A stretch of 64,000 nucleotides of DNA from Chloroflexi bacterium HGW-Chloroflexi-4 (GTDB lineage Bacteria; Chloroflexota; Anaerolineae; Anaerolineales; Anaerolineaceae): contig PHBW01000023.1 in the NCBI GenBank assembly GCA_002840715.1, positions 1 to 64,000 on the forward strand. The letters are read 5' to 3'. Below, one piece after another: positions 33,077-41,143 of this stretch. Position 1 is the first letter of the stretch. Each line of letters begins with the position of its first letter. Under the pieces are notes generated by a model. That model saw only the letters and a list, made by a program, of their open reading frames with translations. It searched no databases and was not told where the DNA came from. The translations under genes and the position numbers were made by a program.

Positions 33077-34551
33077 TGATTGAAGAAATTGAAGTCGTGG
33101 ACCTGTTTGCTGGCGCCGGTGGAACATCCACCGGGTTGATTCAGGCAGCGCAAATCCTTGGATATAAGTTGAAACTGACAGCAATCAATCACTGGGATCT
33201 GGCTATTTCTTCTCATGAGTTGAATCATCCAGGTGTGAAACATCTTTGCGCAAATCTGAACAATGTAAAACCTTTGGATGTTGTGCCGAGCGGTTATCTC
33301 AAATTATTGGTTGCCTCACCTGAATGTACCCATCATTCAAATGCTCGAGGTGGAAAACCCATGGATGAGCAAAGCCGTGCCGGTGCCGAGTTTGTAACGA
33401 TGTGGGCTGAAAAGATTTATATCGAAAATATCATGATCGAAAATGTGAAGGAATTCTTGAGCTGGGGTCCACTTGATCAAAACAGGCGCCCGATCGAGCA
33501 CTTAAAAGGTCAGCTTTTCTTGAATTTTATTGATCGCCTTCGCGCTCTTGATTACAACGTTGAATATCGATTGATCAATGCTGCCAATTATGGCGACGCC
33601 ACAACTCGCGAACGTCTTTTTATCCTTGCAAGAAAATCAGGAAAGACGATCAACTGGCCAGAGCCAACCCATTCAAAAGAGGGTGAGCTTGGATTTCTTG
33701 CAAAAACAAAGAAATGGCGCCCAGCTAGAGAGATTATTGATTGGGATTTAAAAGGGAAATCAATTTTTGACCGGAAGAAACCGCTGCGTCCAAACACTAT
33801 GCGCAGGATTATGAAGGGGTTGGAAAAGTTTGGAGGTCAACCTTTCATCGCTGAGTATCACGGTCCAAAACATGAAAATGACCACCGTGTCAGGTCATTG
33901 AATGAACCTCTTCCTACTCAAGATACGAGCAACCGGTTTGCTTTCTGCCAACCTTTTGTTCTTGGCCAACAGAGCGGGGCAGTAGCAAGATCCATTGATC
34001 AACCCATCCCGACCATTGCGGCCAAAGGGGCAATCTCTCTAATTCAGCCTTATATTATTTCTACAAGTTGGGGAGAAACAAATCGAAGCGTCCCGCGGTC
34101 CGTTGATGAACCTATTCCAACCATTGTTGCTCAAAACAACAATATGTATTTATGTGAACCGTTTATTGTCTCTTTGGAACATACAAAAGCAAACATCAAT
34201 CCAAGATCTGTCAGTGATCCTATGCCGACCATAACGGGTACGGATGCATGGGGTTTGGCGGAACCATTTTTAGTGAAATACAACTCTACTGGCGGCGCCA
34301 TGAGCGTAGATGATCCGCTTGATACTGTCACTGGAAAGGATCGGTTTGGGTTGGTCATGCCTATGTCTGATGGAGGCCATGTGGTGGTGGATGTGCTTTT
34401 CAGAATGTTGACGCCAAAAGAATTGGCCGCAGCGATGAGCTTCCCGAGGGATTATGTGTTCAACGGCCCGCGGGATGCCCAGGTAAAGCAGATTGGTAAT
34501 GCCGTGGCTGTGAATACGGCAAAAGCGTTGTGTATGTCATTACTTTCATAG
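33076..34551 (+). CDS. DNA (cytosine-5-)-methyltransferase
   Basis: A C5-methyltransferase: motif I DLFAGAGGTSTG (SAM binding), motif IV with catalytic Cys in SPECTHHS (the usual PCQ is PEC here), motif VI ENVKE, motif VIII RERLFILAR, and motif X QIGNAVAVNTAKAL at the end. Between VIII and X lie five repeats of about 35 residues built on RSxDxPxPTI (near 272, 304, 341, 376 and 408), probably in or around the target-recognition region. No restriction enzyme gene is adjacent, so it probably protects phage DNA or acts as an orphan methylase. Confidence 0.9.
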   Translation: MIEEIEVVDLFAGAGGTSTGLIQAAQILGYKLKLTAINHWDLAISSHELNHPGVKHLCANLNNVKPLDVVPSGYLKLLVASPECTHHSNARGGKPMDEQSRAGAEFVTMWAEKIYIENIMIENVKEFLSWGPLDQNRRPIEHLKGQLFLNFIDRLRALDYNVEYRLINAANYGDATTRERLFILARKSGKTINWPEPTHSKEGELGFLAKTKKWRPAREIIDWDLKGKSIFDRKKPLRPNTMRRIMKGLEKFGGQPFIAEYHGPKHENDHRVRSLNEPLPTQDTSNRFAFCQPFVLGQQSGAVARSIDQPIPTIAAKGAISLIQPYIISTSWGETNRSVPRSVDEPIPTIVAQNNNMYLCEPFIVSLEHTKANINPRSVSDPMPTITGTDAWGLAEPFLVKYNSTGGAMSVDDPLDTVTGKDRFGLVMPMSDGGHVVVDVLFRMLTPKELAAAMSFPRDYVFNGPRDAQVKQIGNAVAVNTAKALCMSLLS

Positions 34552-34566
34552 GAAACGGAGATAGAT

Positions 34567-35307
34567 ATGACTATTGTGACTATTGCGAATCAAAAGGGTG
34601 GGGTGGCAAAAACAACTTCCGCAGTGAATCTTGGACATGGCGCCGCCAAGCGAGGTCTTTCAGTTTTGGTTGTGGATCTGGACACGCAAGGGAATGTGGC
34701 TGATGCCCTTGGAATGGATGAAGGGTCAGATCTTTATGACTGGTTAATCACCGGCAAAGATACAGAACAGGTCGCCCAACCAACTGGCCGCGAGAATTTG
34801 AGAATCATCCGGTCAAACAAAACGACAGCGCAATTAAAAGTGGCTGCGAGCGGGATGGACTTCAGAGAGATGATCGTTGCCAATGCTCTTCAGGCATATG
34901 AGGATGATCTTATTATTCTAGACTGCCCCCCATCCGTTGATATTTTACATACTGCGGCTTTGGTCGCTGCGGACTGGCTTCTTATCCCTACAAAGCTGGA
35001 CCAATTCGCCATCAAGGGTGTGATTGAGATGCTGCGATCGCTGGATTCAGTCCAACGGGCAACACGGTCTAACTGTAAACTGGCGGGTATTATCCCCACT
35101 TTTTATGACCAGGTGACCAGCGAAAGCCATGCACAGCTCAAGAACCTTGCTGAGCAATATAAGAGCCTGGTATGGCCTCCAGTGGCCGCGGATACCAACT
35201 GCAGGGTTGCCAACAGGGTTGGTAAAACGCTTTGGGAGATGCCCGTAAATGCACGTGCAAAAGTCGGTTATACGGCGTGCCTTGACCGGTTGATGAAGAT
35301 TATTTAG
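34567..35307 (+). CDS. parA: ParA-family partition ATPase
   Basis: A 246-residue ParA/Soj ATPase. The deviant Walker A is QKGGVAKTTS near residue 10, followed by VVDLDTQGN and Walker B LIILDCPPSVD. There is no N-terminal HTH, as in type Ib ParA proteins. A small basic gene follows 8 nt later, and an array of GGTACCG sites lies directly after that. Together they look like a plasmid-type partition cassette that would move the phage genome as an episome. Confidence 0.88.
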   Translation: MTIVTIANQKGGVAKTTSAVNLGHGAAKRGLSVLVVDLDTQGNVADALGMDEGSDLYDWLITGKDTEQVAQPTGRENLRIIRSNKTTAQLKVAASGMDFREMIVANALQAYEDDLIILDCPPSVDILHTAALVAADWLLIPTKLDQFAIKGVIEMLRSLDSVQRATRSNCKLAGIIPTFYDQVTSESHAQLKNLAEQYKSLVWPPVAADTNCRVANRVGKTLWEMPVNARAKVGYTACLDRLMKII

Positions 35308-35315
35308 GAGTAATT

Positions 35316-35675
35316 ATGAAAAAAGATGATAAAGGATTTTTGCAGGGTGGGTTGGATCCGGCTGTTGCTGCGGCAATTGGAAACGGAAATGATCATCAAT
35401 CCATGGCTTCAATGCCAAGAAATGAGCGCAAGAAAAAGCTGAAGAAAAAAGCGCAGCAGGATGCTCGGAACGGACGGCGGGCAGTGTATGACATGGACCC
35501 GGATGTGATCAAAGCGATTGCAGATATTGCTGAGCGTGAAAAGTGTTCGGCAAGTAATGTGGCTGAAATGTTTTTACGGTTTGCTTTGTCTGCCAAGGTG
35601 GATCTCAGTCAGTTTCGGGTGCCGGTACAGCATCCGCGGTTTGATTGCAAGTTGGTATGGCCACAAAATGAATAA
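35316..35675 (+). CDS. Small basic ParA partner, possibly ribbon-helix-helix
   Basis: A 119-residue protein with a highly basic N-terminal half (ERKKKLKKKAQQDARNGRR). The C-terminal part has a strand followed by two helices (RAVYDMDPDVIKAIADIAEREKCSASNVAEMFLRFAL), the pattern of RHH DNA-binding proteins such as ParG or Omega. Genes in this position after a small ParA normally encode the centromere-binding protein. The nearby GGTACCG array is the obvious candidate site. Assignment is by pattern and context. Confidence 0.65.
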   Translation: MKKDDKGFLQGGLDPAVAAAIGNGNDHQSMASMPRNERKKKLKKKAQQDARNGRRAVYDMDPDVIKAIADIAEREKCSASNVAEMFLRFALSAKVDLSQFRVPVQHPRFDCKLVWPQNE

Positions 35676-35687
35676 TTTTTGGTTATA

Positions 35688-35775
35688 CGGTACCGCAAGA
35701 AGATTAATAGAGGTACCGATGGAAAAACAAACGGCACCGTAAACAGGTACCGTAAGTAAAAAAGCTACGGTACCG
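35688..35775. repeat. Five GGTACCG-type sites: partition-site or operator array
   Basis: CGGTACCG at 35688-35695, GGTACCG at 35712-35718, CGGCACCG at 35732-35739, GGTACCG at 35746-35752 and CGGTACCG at 35768-35775. The cores begin 23, 21, 13 and 23 nt apart, mostly near whole turns of the helix. The array fills the gap right after the ParA/RHH pair and is the natural parS candidate. Confidence 0.7.
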
Positions 35776-35823
35776 AATGGTTTTACAGGAAGGCTAAAAA
35801 CAGGCCGGAAAGGATGAAAGTGT

Positions 35824-36024
35824 ATGAGTGAGAGCGCAAAGAATGAAACAACTATCACGATCACAATAAAGGGCGTGAAGCGGGTAAGGCAAGAGTTTGT
35901 TGATCAGCTGTATCACGACCTGATGGTGGATGATCCGAGTTATTTGGAAAGGCTTACTACCTGGATTCCGAAAGAAACACAGCTCAAGTTTTCATCCACG
36001 TTAGAACCGCAGGAGCTGGGGTAA
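35824..36024 (+). CDS. Hypothetical phage protein
   Basis: A 66-residue protein with GAAAGGATG upstream. It starts with a Thr/Ile-rich strand (TTITITIKGVKRVRQEFVDQLYHDL). Its TAA shares one base with the next ATG. No family recognised. Confidence 0.6.
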   Translation: MSESAKNETTITITIKGVKRVRQEFVDQLYHDLMVDDPSYLERLTTWIPKETQLKFSSTLEPQELG

Positions 36025-36272
36025 TGGACACCATTATTGATGGATATTCTTCAAAAGTATTGGTTGCTTATCCGACCGCGATCAACGACCCTAACGATGG
36101 ACCGGTGTTTGTACGATTATGCCCGGTCTGTGGACGGTTTGTGAAAGCCGATGATTCAGTCAAATGCAATATTGATGGTGTGCCATCCAAAGAACCAAAC
36201 GCAACATGCAAAAAGCATGGGCGGGTTCGGATGGATTTCTATTGTTGGATATCTGATGGTTGGGAGGAGTGA
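36024..36272 (+). CDS. Small zinc-ribbon-like protein
   Basis: An 82-residue protein containing CPVCGRF, C169-type spacing further on (KCNIDG), and CKKHG: four or five Cys/His that could bind one zinc ion. It begins at a TAATG overlap and ends in a TGATG overlap with the next gene, so it is embedded in a coupled operon. The function is unknown. Confidence 0.6.
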   Translation: MDTIIDGYSSKVLVAYPTAINDPNDGPVFVRLCPVCGRFVKADDSVKCNIDGVPSKEPNATCKKHGRVRMDFYCWISDGWEE

Positions 36273-37162
36273 TGAAAGATTCGCAATGGTGGGATGTTAG
36301 TTGGAACCCGGTAACCGGGTGCACAAAGGTCAGCGCCGGGTGTGAACACTGTTATGCAAAATCGATGCATGACCGGTTCTTTCAATCCACTCCATTTGAG
36401 AAGGTGGAGCTGCACCCAGAGCGGTTGTCGAAAATTGACAGCACCAAACCGAAGGTCGTTTTTGTTGATTCAGCCAGCGACTTGTTTCATGAAAAGGTTC
36501 CCTTTGAATTTATCACTGAGTGCTTCAGTGTGATGCAGAGGAATCCTTTTCATACTTTTGTCGTGCTGACAAAGCGAGCGAAACGGATGCATGAGTATTT
36601 CATTTGGGCGAGAGAATCAAACCCGGAATGGCATTTGTTTTATCCGCTTGAAAATGTGTGGCTGGGTGTTACGGCTGAAAATCAAGACATGGCCGATGAA
36701 CGGATTCCTTATCTATTGAATACGCCAGCAAAACACAGGTTTGTATCCGTTGAGCCGATGTTGGGGACTGTAAATATGGAAATTGCAGTTAGAACAGATC
36801 GTGGCGCTTATGCATACGAAGTATTGACTGGAAAACACTGGTTATTTGCTCCAAAACCAACGATTGGAAACAAACTGGATCTTGTAATTTGCGGTGGAGA
36901 AACCGGCAAGGGCGCCAGGGTTATGCAGCTTGATTGGGTTCGTCGTTTGCGAGATCAATGCGCAGCTGCGCATACTCCGTTTTTCTTTAAGCAGTGGGGT
37001 GAGTGGGTGCCTGATATGAATGATTCTGTGATGGTGAGATCTCGGGCAACGGGAATTGGCCGGAAGCTTGATGGCCGCGAATGGAATGATTTGCCGTGGC
37101 GCAAGAAGGCCGAACCGGTAAAGGCATCCGCTGAGGTGCAACTTTCTTTGGAGGTGAAGTGA
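36272..37162 (+). CDS. Phage Gp37/Gp68-family protein (DUF5131)
   Basis: A 296-residue protein with the family start WWDVSWNPVTGCTKVSAGCEHCYAKSMHDRF, whose three cysteines (CxxxxxxxCxxC) resemble a metal or Fe-S site. Later conserved blocks are VVFVDSASDLFHE, VWLGVTAENQ, FVSVEPMLG and VICGGETGKGAR. I chose the ATG at 36272 (GGAGGAG upstream) over a GTG-type start at 36260. The family is common in phages and has radical-SAM-like features; its biochemical role is not established. Confidence 0.85.
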   Translation: MKDSQWWDVSWNPVTGCTKVSAGCEHCYAKSMHDRFFQSTPFEKVELHPERLSKIDSTKPKVVFVDSASDLFHEKVPFEFITECFSVMQRNPFHTFVVLTKRAKRMHEYFIWARESNPEWHLFYPLENVWLGVTAENQDMADERIPYLLNTPAKHRFVSVEPMLGTVNMEIAVRTDRGAYAYEVLTGKHWLFAPKPTIGNKLDLVICGGETGKGARVMQLDWVRRLRDQCAAAHTPFFFKQWGEWVPDMNDSVMVRSRATGIGRKLDGREWNDLPWRKKAEPVKASAEVQLSLEVK

Positions 37163-37410
37163 TGAGTACAGATGATGTGAGATATTGCATGACACCAGAT
37201 CAAGCAGAAAAGTTCAATAGTTTTACCTCAGAGATTCAGAAAGATGTTTCTGAATCAATCAGGAAAGGGATGTCTGTGGAACTTGCACTTGTGCATGGCT
37301 TTGATCGAATGGCTTTTGAAAAACCGCAAGGAAAGAGAACCGTGGTTTATAAACCAAATCGACATGACCGACGTAAAGCCGCAGCCATAGCTAGAAAGGA
37401 AGTGAAGTGA
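37162..37410 (+). CDS. Hypothetical phage protein
   Basis: An 82-residue protein with GGAGGTG upstream, starting one base into the preceding TGA. It ends with a basic tail (YKPNRHDRRKAAAIARKEVK). No recognised domain. Confidence 0.55.
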   Translation: MSTDDVRYCMTPDQAEKFNSFTSEIQKDVSESIRKGMSVELALVHGFDRMAFEKPQGKRTVVYKPNRHDRRKAAAIARKEVK

Positions 37411-37769
37411 TGGCTGAATCCGCTGATAAAGTACAAGATTTTGTTCTGAATAATTTGCGCCGTGAGGATATGCGACCGCGGGAAGAATTCAGGATCGGGG
37501 ACCCTGTGCAGGTGATTGGTCGTGGCGTTTGTGGCAAGATCGAGAAATTTGACGCTGATCATCGGCTGGCGTGGTTGGGGAATGGCTGGTGGTATTTGAA
37601 AGATCTTGAAAAAATCAGGGATATCTCACGCAAAGGCGCAAAGCCCGCAAGGGAAACCTTTACTCAAGATGGTCTTAATTACCTAAAAGGAACTGCGGTT
37701 TTTTTTGAGGGGAAAGCTATTCTATTCCAGCCTGCATTAGATACAAGATTACCGGAGTTTGTATCGTGA
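37410..37769 (+). CDS. Hypothetical phage protein carrying a CGCAAAG repeat in its coding sequence
   Basis: A 119-residue protein, probably beta-rich in the centre (GDPVQVIGRGVCGKIEKFDADHRLAWLGNGWWYLKDL), which resembles a small KOW/SH3-like barrel. Its codons for SRKGAKPAR are made by a three-unit CGCAAAG repeat (37629-37651) that also occurs in gaps elsewhere in the prophage. The ATG at 37410 has AAAGGAAG upstream and overlaps the preceding TGA. Confidence 0.55.
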   Translation: MAESADKVQDFVLNNLRREDMRPREEFRIGDPVQVIGRGVCGKIEKFDADHRLAWLGNGWWYLKDLEKIRDISRKGAKPARETFTQDGLNYLKGTAVFFEGKAILFQPALDTRLPEFVS

Positions 37770-38281
37770 GTAGTGATGAGTCAGTGGTGAGTAATATTAT
37801 TTTCTGGACCGGCCTTCACCGCGTGGAGATAATCCGGTTTGCACAGCCGGTGGATGAGGATTATTGGGTCAAGAAGCTGGTGCCTGATCGATGCATGGAA
37901 ACTTATACGTGTTTCGATTGGGTTGAGGACCCAAAAGGGTTGAAGCTTAATCACCTTTATGTCAATTGGAAGGAACGCGGCGCGGTGGATTTTTCAACCT
38001 GGTTGGGTATCGGACTGCCGGATGATTTGATTCCACCCGTAAAGAAAGCCGTGCTTTGGTATGGTGAGCCTGGTGAAGGGTTGTATTTCTCAATCGATAT
38101 GGCTGCAACATTACACAAAAGAGCTTACGGCGTGATGCCATCCACGGCTTGGGTGAGGACGCAGCCACTCAAGGCCAAAAAGCGGATTGATGTTGGTGAA
38201 GGTGCGGATCAGGGCACCGTTGAGTTGATGAATGGTTTGTGGGTGCCTGAACGGTTTGTTGTGGTGGGAATACCTGATTAA
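37766..38281 (+). CDS. Hypothetical phage protein
   Basis: A 171-residue protein starting at GTG 37766, overlapping the preceding gene by 4 nt. It is Trp-rich and acidic with alternating strand-like segments (WVKKLVPDRCMETYTCFDWVEDPKGLKLNHLYVNWKERG). I recognise no family; its position suggests an accessory role. Confidence 0.6.
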   Translation: MSSDESVVSNIIFWTGLHRVEIIRFAQPVDEDYWVKKLVPDRCMETYTCFDWVEDPKGLKLNHLYVNWKERGAVDFSTWLGIGLPDDLIPPVKKAVLWYGEPGEGLYFSIDMAATLHKRAYGVMPSTAWVRTQPLKAKKRIDVGEGADQGTVELMNGLWVPERFVVVGIPD

Positions 38282-38340
38282 GAGATTACCTCGCAAAGAA
38301 CACATAGATCGCGCGGAGTGCGCAAAGAAATGGAAAAATC

Positions 38341-38970
38341 ATGAAAGAAAAACCAATCATATTTAGTCACAAAATGGTCAGAGCGATATTGATGGGTTTG
38401 AAAACTCAAACCAGACGTCTTCCAGCGGATCAGCCCTTGAAATGGTGTGTGCGTTTTGAACCAGCGCCATTTGAAGGATATGGAAGGGAACCAGGCTGGA
38501 TTCAGATGACTGCCGATGCGTACTCGCAAAGAGGATGGTGTAACTTTCCTTATGGAAAAGTTGGTGATCATCTTTGGGTGCGAGAAACCTTCACTTATGG
38601 ACCGGATGGAGAATTATTATACGCTGCCAATTTTGAAAACCATACAAATCATGGTGGCACAACTGTAATTATGAGCCGTGATGGGAAGAGACAAGTCGCA
38701 TTGCGTTGGAAACCTTCAATCTTCATGCCCAGGTCAGCATCCAGGATCTTGCTTGAGATCACGGCGATCCGAGTAGAAAGATTGCAGGATATCTCTCTTG
38801 ATGACATCAATGCCGAAGGCACTCCAGATACTTTGGATCCAACAAAGCGGCCGTATGGCACACGGCGCGAACAATTTCAAAGGCTTTGGGATTCGATCAA
38901 CGCAAAGAAATACCCATTTGAGTCAAATCCATGGGTATGGGTGATCGAGTTCAAGAAAGTTGAGGCGTAA
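38341..38970 (+). CDS. Phage ASCH-like protein
   Basis: A 209-residue protein with the common phage pattern IIFSHKMVRAILMGLKTQTRRL near the start, then GDHLWVRETF and a C-terminal RLWDSINAKKYPFESNPWVWVIEF. These are features of phage proteins with an ASCH-type RNA-binding fold. The related fold occurs in RNA-binding and deaminating enzymes. The specific target is unknown. It starts 60 nt after the previous gene, in a gap with CGCAAAG repeats. Confidence 0.75.
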   Translation: MKEKPIIFSHKMVRAILMGLKTQTRRLPADQPLKWCVRFEPAPFEGYGREPGWIQMTADAYSQRGWCNFPYGKVGDHLWVRETFTYGPDGELLYAANFENHTNHGGTTVIMSRDGKRQVALRWKPSIFMPRSASRILLEITAIRVERLQDISLDDINAEGTPDTLDPTKRPYGTRREQFQRLWDSINAKKYPFESNPWVWVIEFKKVEA

Positions 38971-39356
38971 TGAATCCATGGCTGGCGTTTGGGATTGGTT
39001 TGTTTATTGGCCTTCTGGTTGGTCTTTTCGCTTCCTGGCTTGGAAGAGCTGCGAAGGATGATGAGTTCAATGAGCTCGGGGAATATAAGTGTGATTATCC
39101 AGCAGATAGATCTCTTGAAGTTGGAACGATTATCCCTTCAGATGTGACTACGCCTTTTAATCAAATTGATATTCCGATCATTATTGCTAGCAATGCCAGC
39201 ATCATGAATCATAGGGGTTTAGATAATTCCATATATCTAATGCCAAACGATGGTTTTGATTATCTGCATCGCAGAAAGATGAACGATGAAGACATAAAAA
39301 AATTTTTCGTGATCAGGTTTGTTGGCAAAGATAAAGAATCCGAGGCAAAGGATTAG
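38970..39356 (+). CDS. Single-pass membrane protein
   Basis: A 128-residue protein with an N-terminal membrane segment (WLAFGIGLFIGLLVGLFASWLG) and a polar, acidic remainder. The ATG overlaps the ASCH-like gene's stop by one base. It may be anchored with its C-terminus in the cytoplasm. No family recognised. Confidence 0.6.
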   Translation: MNPWLAFGIGLFIGLLVGLFASWLGRAAKDDEFNELGEYKCDYPADRSLEVGTIIPSDVTTPFNQIDIPIIIASNASIMNHRGLDNSIYLMPNDGFDYLHRRKMNDEDIKKFFVIRFVGKDKESEAKD

Positions 39357-39358
39357 TT

Positions 39359-39589
39359 ATGGTCCATGTTGTCGCTTATCAGCCGGTAAGAGGTATTCCG
39401 TTGGAAGAGTATTTGGACTTCAAGATTGGGAGTAAGTTCCCAGATGAGGAGATCACAGCGATGGCAGAGAATGGAACGATGCCGCCAGGATTGGTGCTTC
39501 AAATGAAGGACGGTTGGCCTTGTGTGGTGGTAGGTAAATATGGAAGCCATCAGAAAGTAGAAAGGTTGGTGGTGAAGAATGTCGGATGA
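39359..39589 (+). CDS. Hypothetical phage protein
   Basis: A 76-residue protein with AAAGGA before the ATG. Sequence such as GTMPPGLVLQMKDGWPCVVVGKYG suggests a small beta fold. It overlaps the next gene by 11 nt. No family recognised. Confidence 0.5.
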   Translation: MVHVVAYQPVRGIPLEEYLDFKIGSKFPDEEITAMAENGTMPPGLVLQMKDGWPCVVVGKYGSHQKVERLVVKNVG

Positions 39590-39857
39590 ACTCGTTGACT
39601 GGAAGTGCCCGAACGGACACATCCTTGGAAAAGCGCGAAAAACAGGGCGCGGAGCCCACCAGTTGATTCTCTATCGCAACGCGGTAGATTTCACGGCTGA
39701 GGATCCCAAGGCGGTTGAGGTGATCGCTGTGATCCGCGGGCAGGGGATGGACATCCGCTGCGATATATGCGATGCGAAGCGAACTTGGGCGGCAAAAAAG
39801 AAGCTGCCAAATGGTGTGGTGCCAACGCTTAGAGGGTTGGCGATTAAGACAGTTTGA
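39579..39857 (+). CDS. Zinc-ribbon-like phage protein
   Basis: A 92-residue protein with two putative metal-binding knuckles: CPNGH near residue 10 and CDICDAKRTW near 62. The arrangement is that of a short zinc ribbon, often found in nucleic-acid-binding or regulatory phage proteins. The role is unknown. Confidence 0.6.
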   Translation: MSDELVDWKCPNGHILGKARKTGRGAHQLILYRNAVDFTAEDPKAVEVIAVIRGQGMDIRCDICDAKRTWAAKKKLPNGVVPTLRGLAIKTV

Positions 39858-39884
39858 ATCAATAAGTTTTGCTATGGAGGCAAA

Positions 39885-40406
39885 ATGAGTGCAAAAAAGA
39901 AAGCGTTTGTTAGATTGTTGTGTGGTTTGTTGATTTTTGGATTGTTCCTTTCTTCAGCCTTGTTGATTAAGTCTGAGATCTTGCAAAAAGAAAGCTTTGA
40001 TAGAACTGCAATGGAAAATGATCCACTGTGGGTGAATGGTAATGAGCATTTGATCAGCCAGATGCAATATTCGGTTGAACATTTGAATGCGCAGCTTTCA
40101 AGCATGTATTTATGGCTTGAAATGGAAAAAAATAATCACTCTTTGATCATTTACGCCACCTGGAAGAATCAATTGGAAGATGAATTTTTCAGGAGCAGCC
40201 AAGATCTAAAAGATATCAAAAAAATGATTGACCCTGAAGATTTGGAAAGATTGAAAGTTATTGAAAAGGTTGAGGTTAAGTTTGCCAAAGCAAGAGGCTA
40301 TATCAGATATGGCGTCGCAAATGACAAGCAAAAATTAATTGATCTTGGCGCTGTCATGATTAAAGATTTGATAAAAATTATGAATGAAGAAATGAACTGG
40401 AAATAA
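39885..40406 (+). CDS. Membrane-anchored or secreted phage protein
   Basis: A 173-residue protein with TATGGAGG upstream. It has a basic start (SAKKKAFVR), a hydrophobic segment (LLCGLLIFGLFLSSALLI) and a long charged helical remainder. It is the last gene before the late promoter. A role at the membrane, such as exclusion, is possible but only inferred from its position. Confidence 0.55.
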   Translation: MSAKKKAFVRLLCGLLIFGLFLSSALLIKSEILQKESFDRTAMENDPLWVNGNEHLISQMQYSVEHLNAQLSSMYLWLEMEKNNHSLIIYATWKNQLEDEFFRSSQDLKDIKKMIDPEDLERLKVIEKVEVKFAKARGYIRYGVANDKQKLIDLGAVMIKDLIKIMNEEMNWK

Positions 40407-40515
40407 TGATTAAAGTAAATTATTGGTATATAATACAAATTGTTCAAAATATAAATAATATTTATTTGATTCTGATTATTTATAAACATTATTGATTATG
40501 AAATAAATATTATTG

Positions 40516-40544
40516 TTGAAATACTTGACAAGTTGATGTATAAT
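40516..40544 (+). promoter_or_regulatory. Late promoter candidate
   Basis: TTGAAA (40516-40521) and TATAAT (40539-40544) are spaced by 17 nt, in an AT-rich 290-nt gap before the holin and head genes. A nearby TTGACA at 40525 is too close to this -10 to serve. Transcription would start near 40551, upstream of a terminator hairpin. Confidence 0.7.
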
Positions 40545-40591
40545 AGGGGTGCAGGTCCAATTCAACTGTGCGGACCACCGGAAGAGATGAG

Positions 40592-40630
40592 CGCCTTCCA
40601 CAGGCTTAAACGTCTGTGGAAGGCGTTTTT
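40592..40630 (+). terminator. Leader terminator before the late operon
   Basis: CGCCTTCCACAG (40592-40603) pairs perfectly with CTGTGGAAGGCG (40614-40625), followed by TTTTTCGTTTTT. It lies about 40 nt after the predicted late transcription start and before the first late gene, so it would act as an attenuator unless overcome by antitermination. Confidence 0.85.
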
Positions 40631-40696
40631 CGTTTTTAACCGGCAGGACGCCAAATTGGACAGGGCGCAAAAAAGCCGTAATGGAGGCGGCAAAAC

Positions 40697-41140
40697 ATGA
40701 GAGTAAAAAATTTTCTTGGTTTGGTTGTTGTTCTCTTCTTATCGATCGTTTTGATTGTCGCGCCAGTATCGGCGGCAGCTCCAACGGTGATCGCGGCTTC
40801 ACCTGGCGAAAGTGTGGTGATCCAAGCTGACACACAGGCCGCCACACCGGCTGAAGAATTCCCAATGGATGACATGCTCAAAGGTGTCGCGAATATTGGT
40901 CTATTTTGTTTAGGCTTTACAGCTGTACTCAAACACAAATTCGGTGTGAAGGGTAATTGGCTGACTGCGAGCTGCCTTACATTTGGCTTCTTATTGGGCA
41001 TCGGATATTGGATCGCTATCAAACCACCTGTCACTTATGCGGAATGGTACTTTGGCGGGTTATTTGGTTTTTTGACGGCGCTCGCGACATCCGGCGTGTA
41101 TGACATCGTGAACAAAAAAATTGTTGATTCGGCTGGCTAG
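40697..41140 (+). CDS. Holin-like membrane protein candidate
   Basis: A 147-residue protein with AATGGAGG upstream. It has a signal-like N-terminus (FLGLVVVLFLSIVLIVAPVSAAA), then three hydrophobic stretches (IGLFCLGFTAVL, LTASCLTFGFLLGIGYWIAI and WYFGGLFGFLTALATSGVY). The number of segments and the adjacent XhlA-like gene suggest a holin that releases the endolysin. No specific holin family was identified. Confidence 0.55.
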   Translation: MRVKNFLGLVVVLFLSIVLIVAPVSAAAPTVIAASPGESVVIQADTQAATPAEEFPMDDMLKGVANIGLFCLGFTAVLKHKFGVKGNWLTASCLTFGFLLGIGYWIAIKPPVTYAEWYFGGLFGFLTALATSGVYDIVNKKIVDSAG

Positions 41141-41143
41141 AAA

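Noticed and set aside
40525..40544. TTGACA followed by TATAAT as the late promoter
   Set aside because: The two elements are only 8 nt apart. The overlapping TTGAAA with 17-nt spacing to the same -10 is the plausible promoter.
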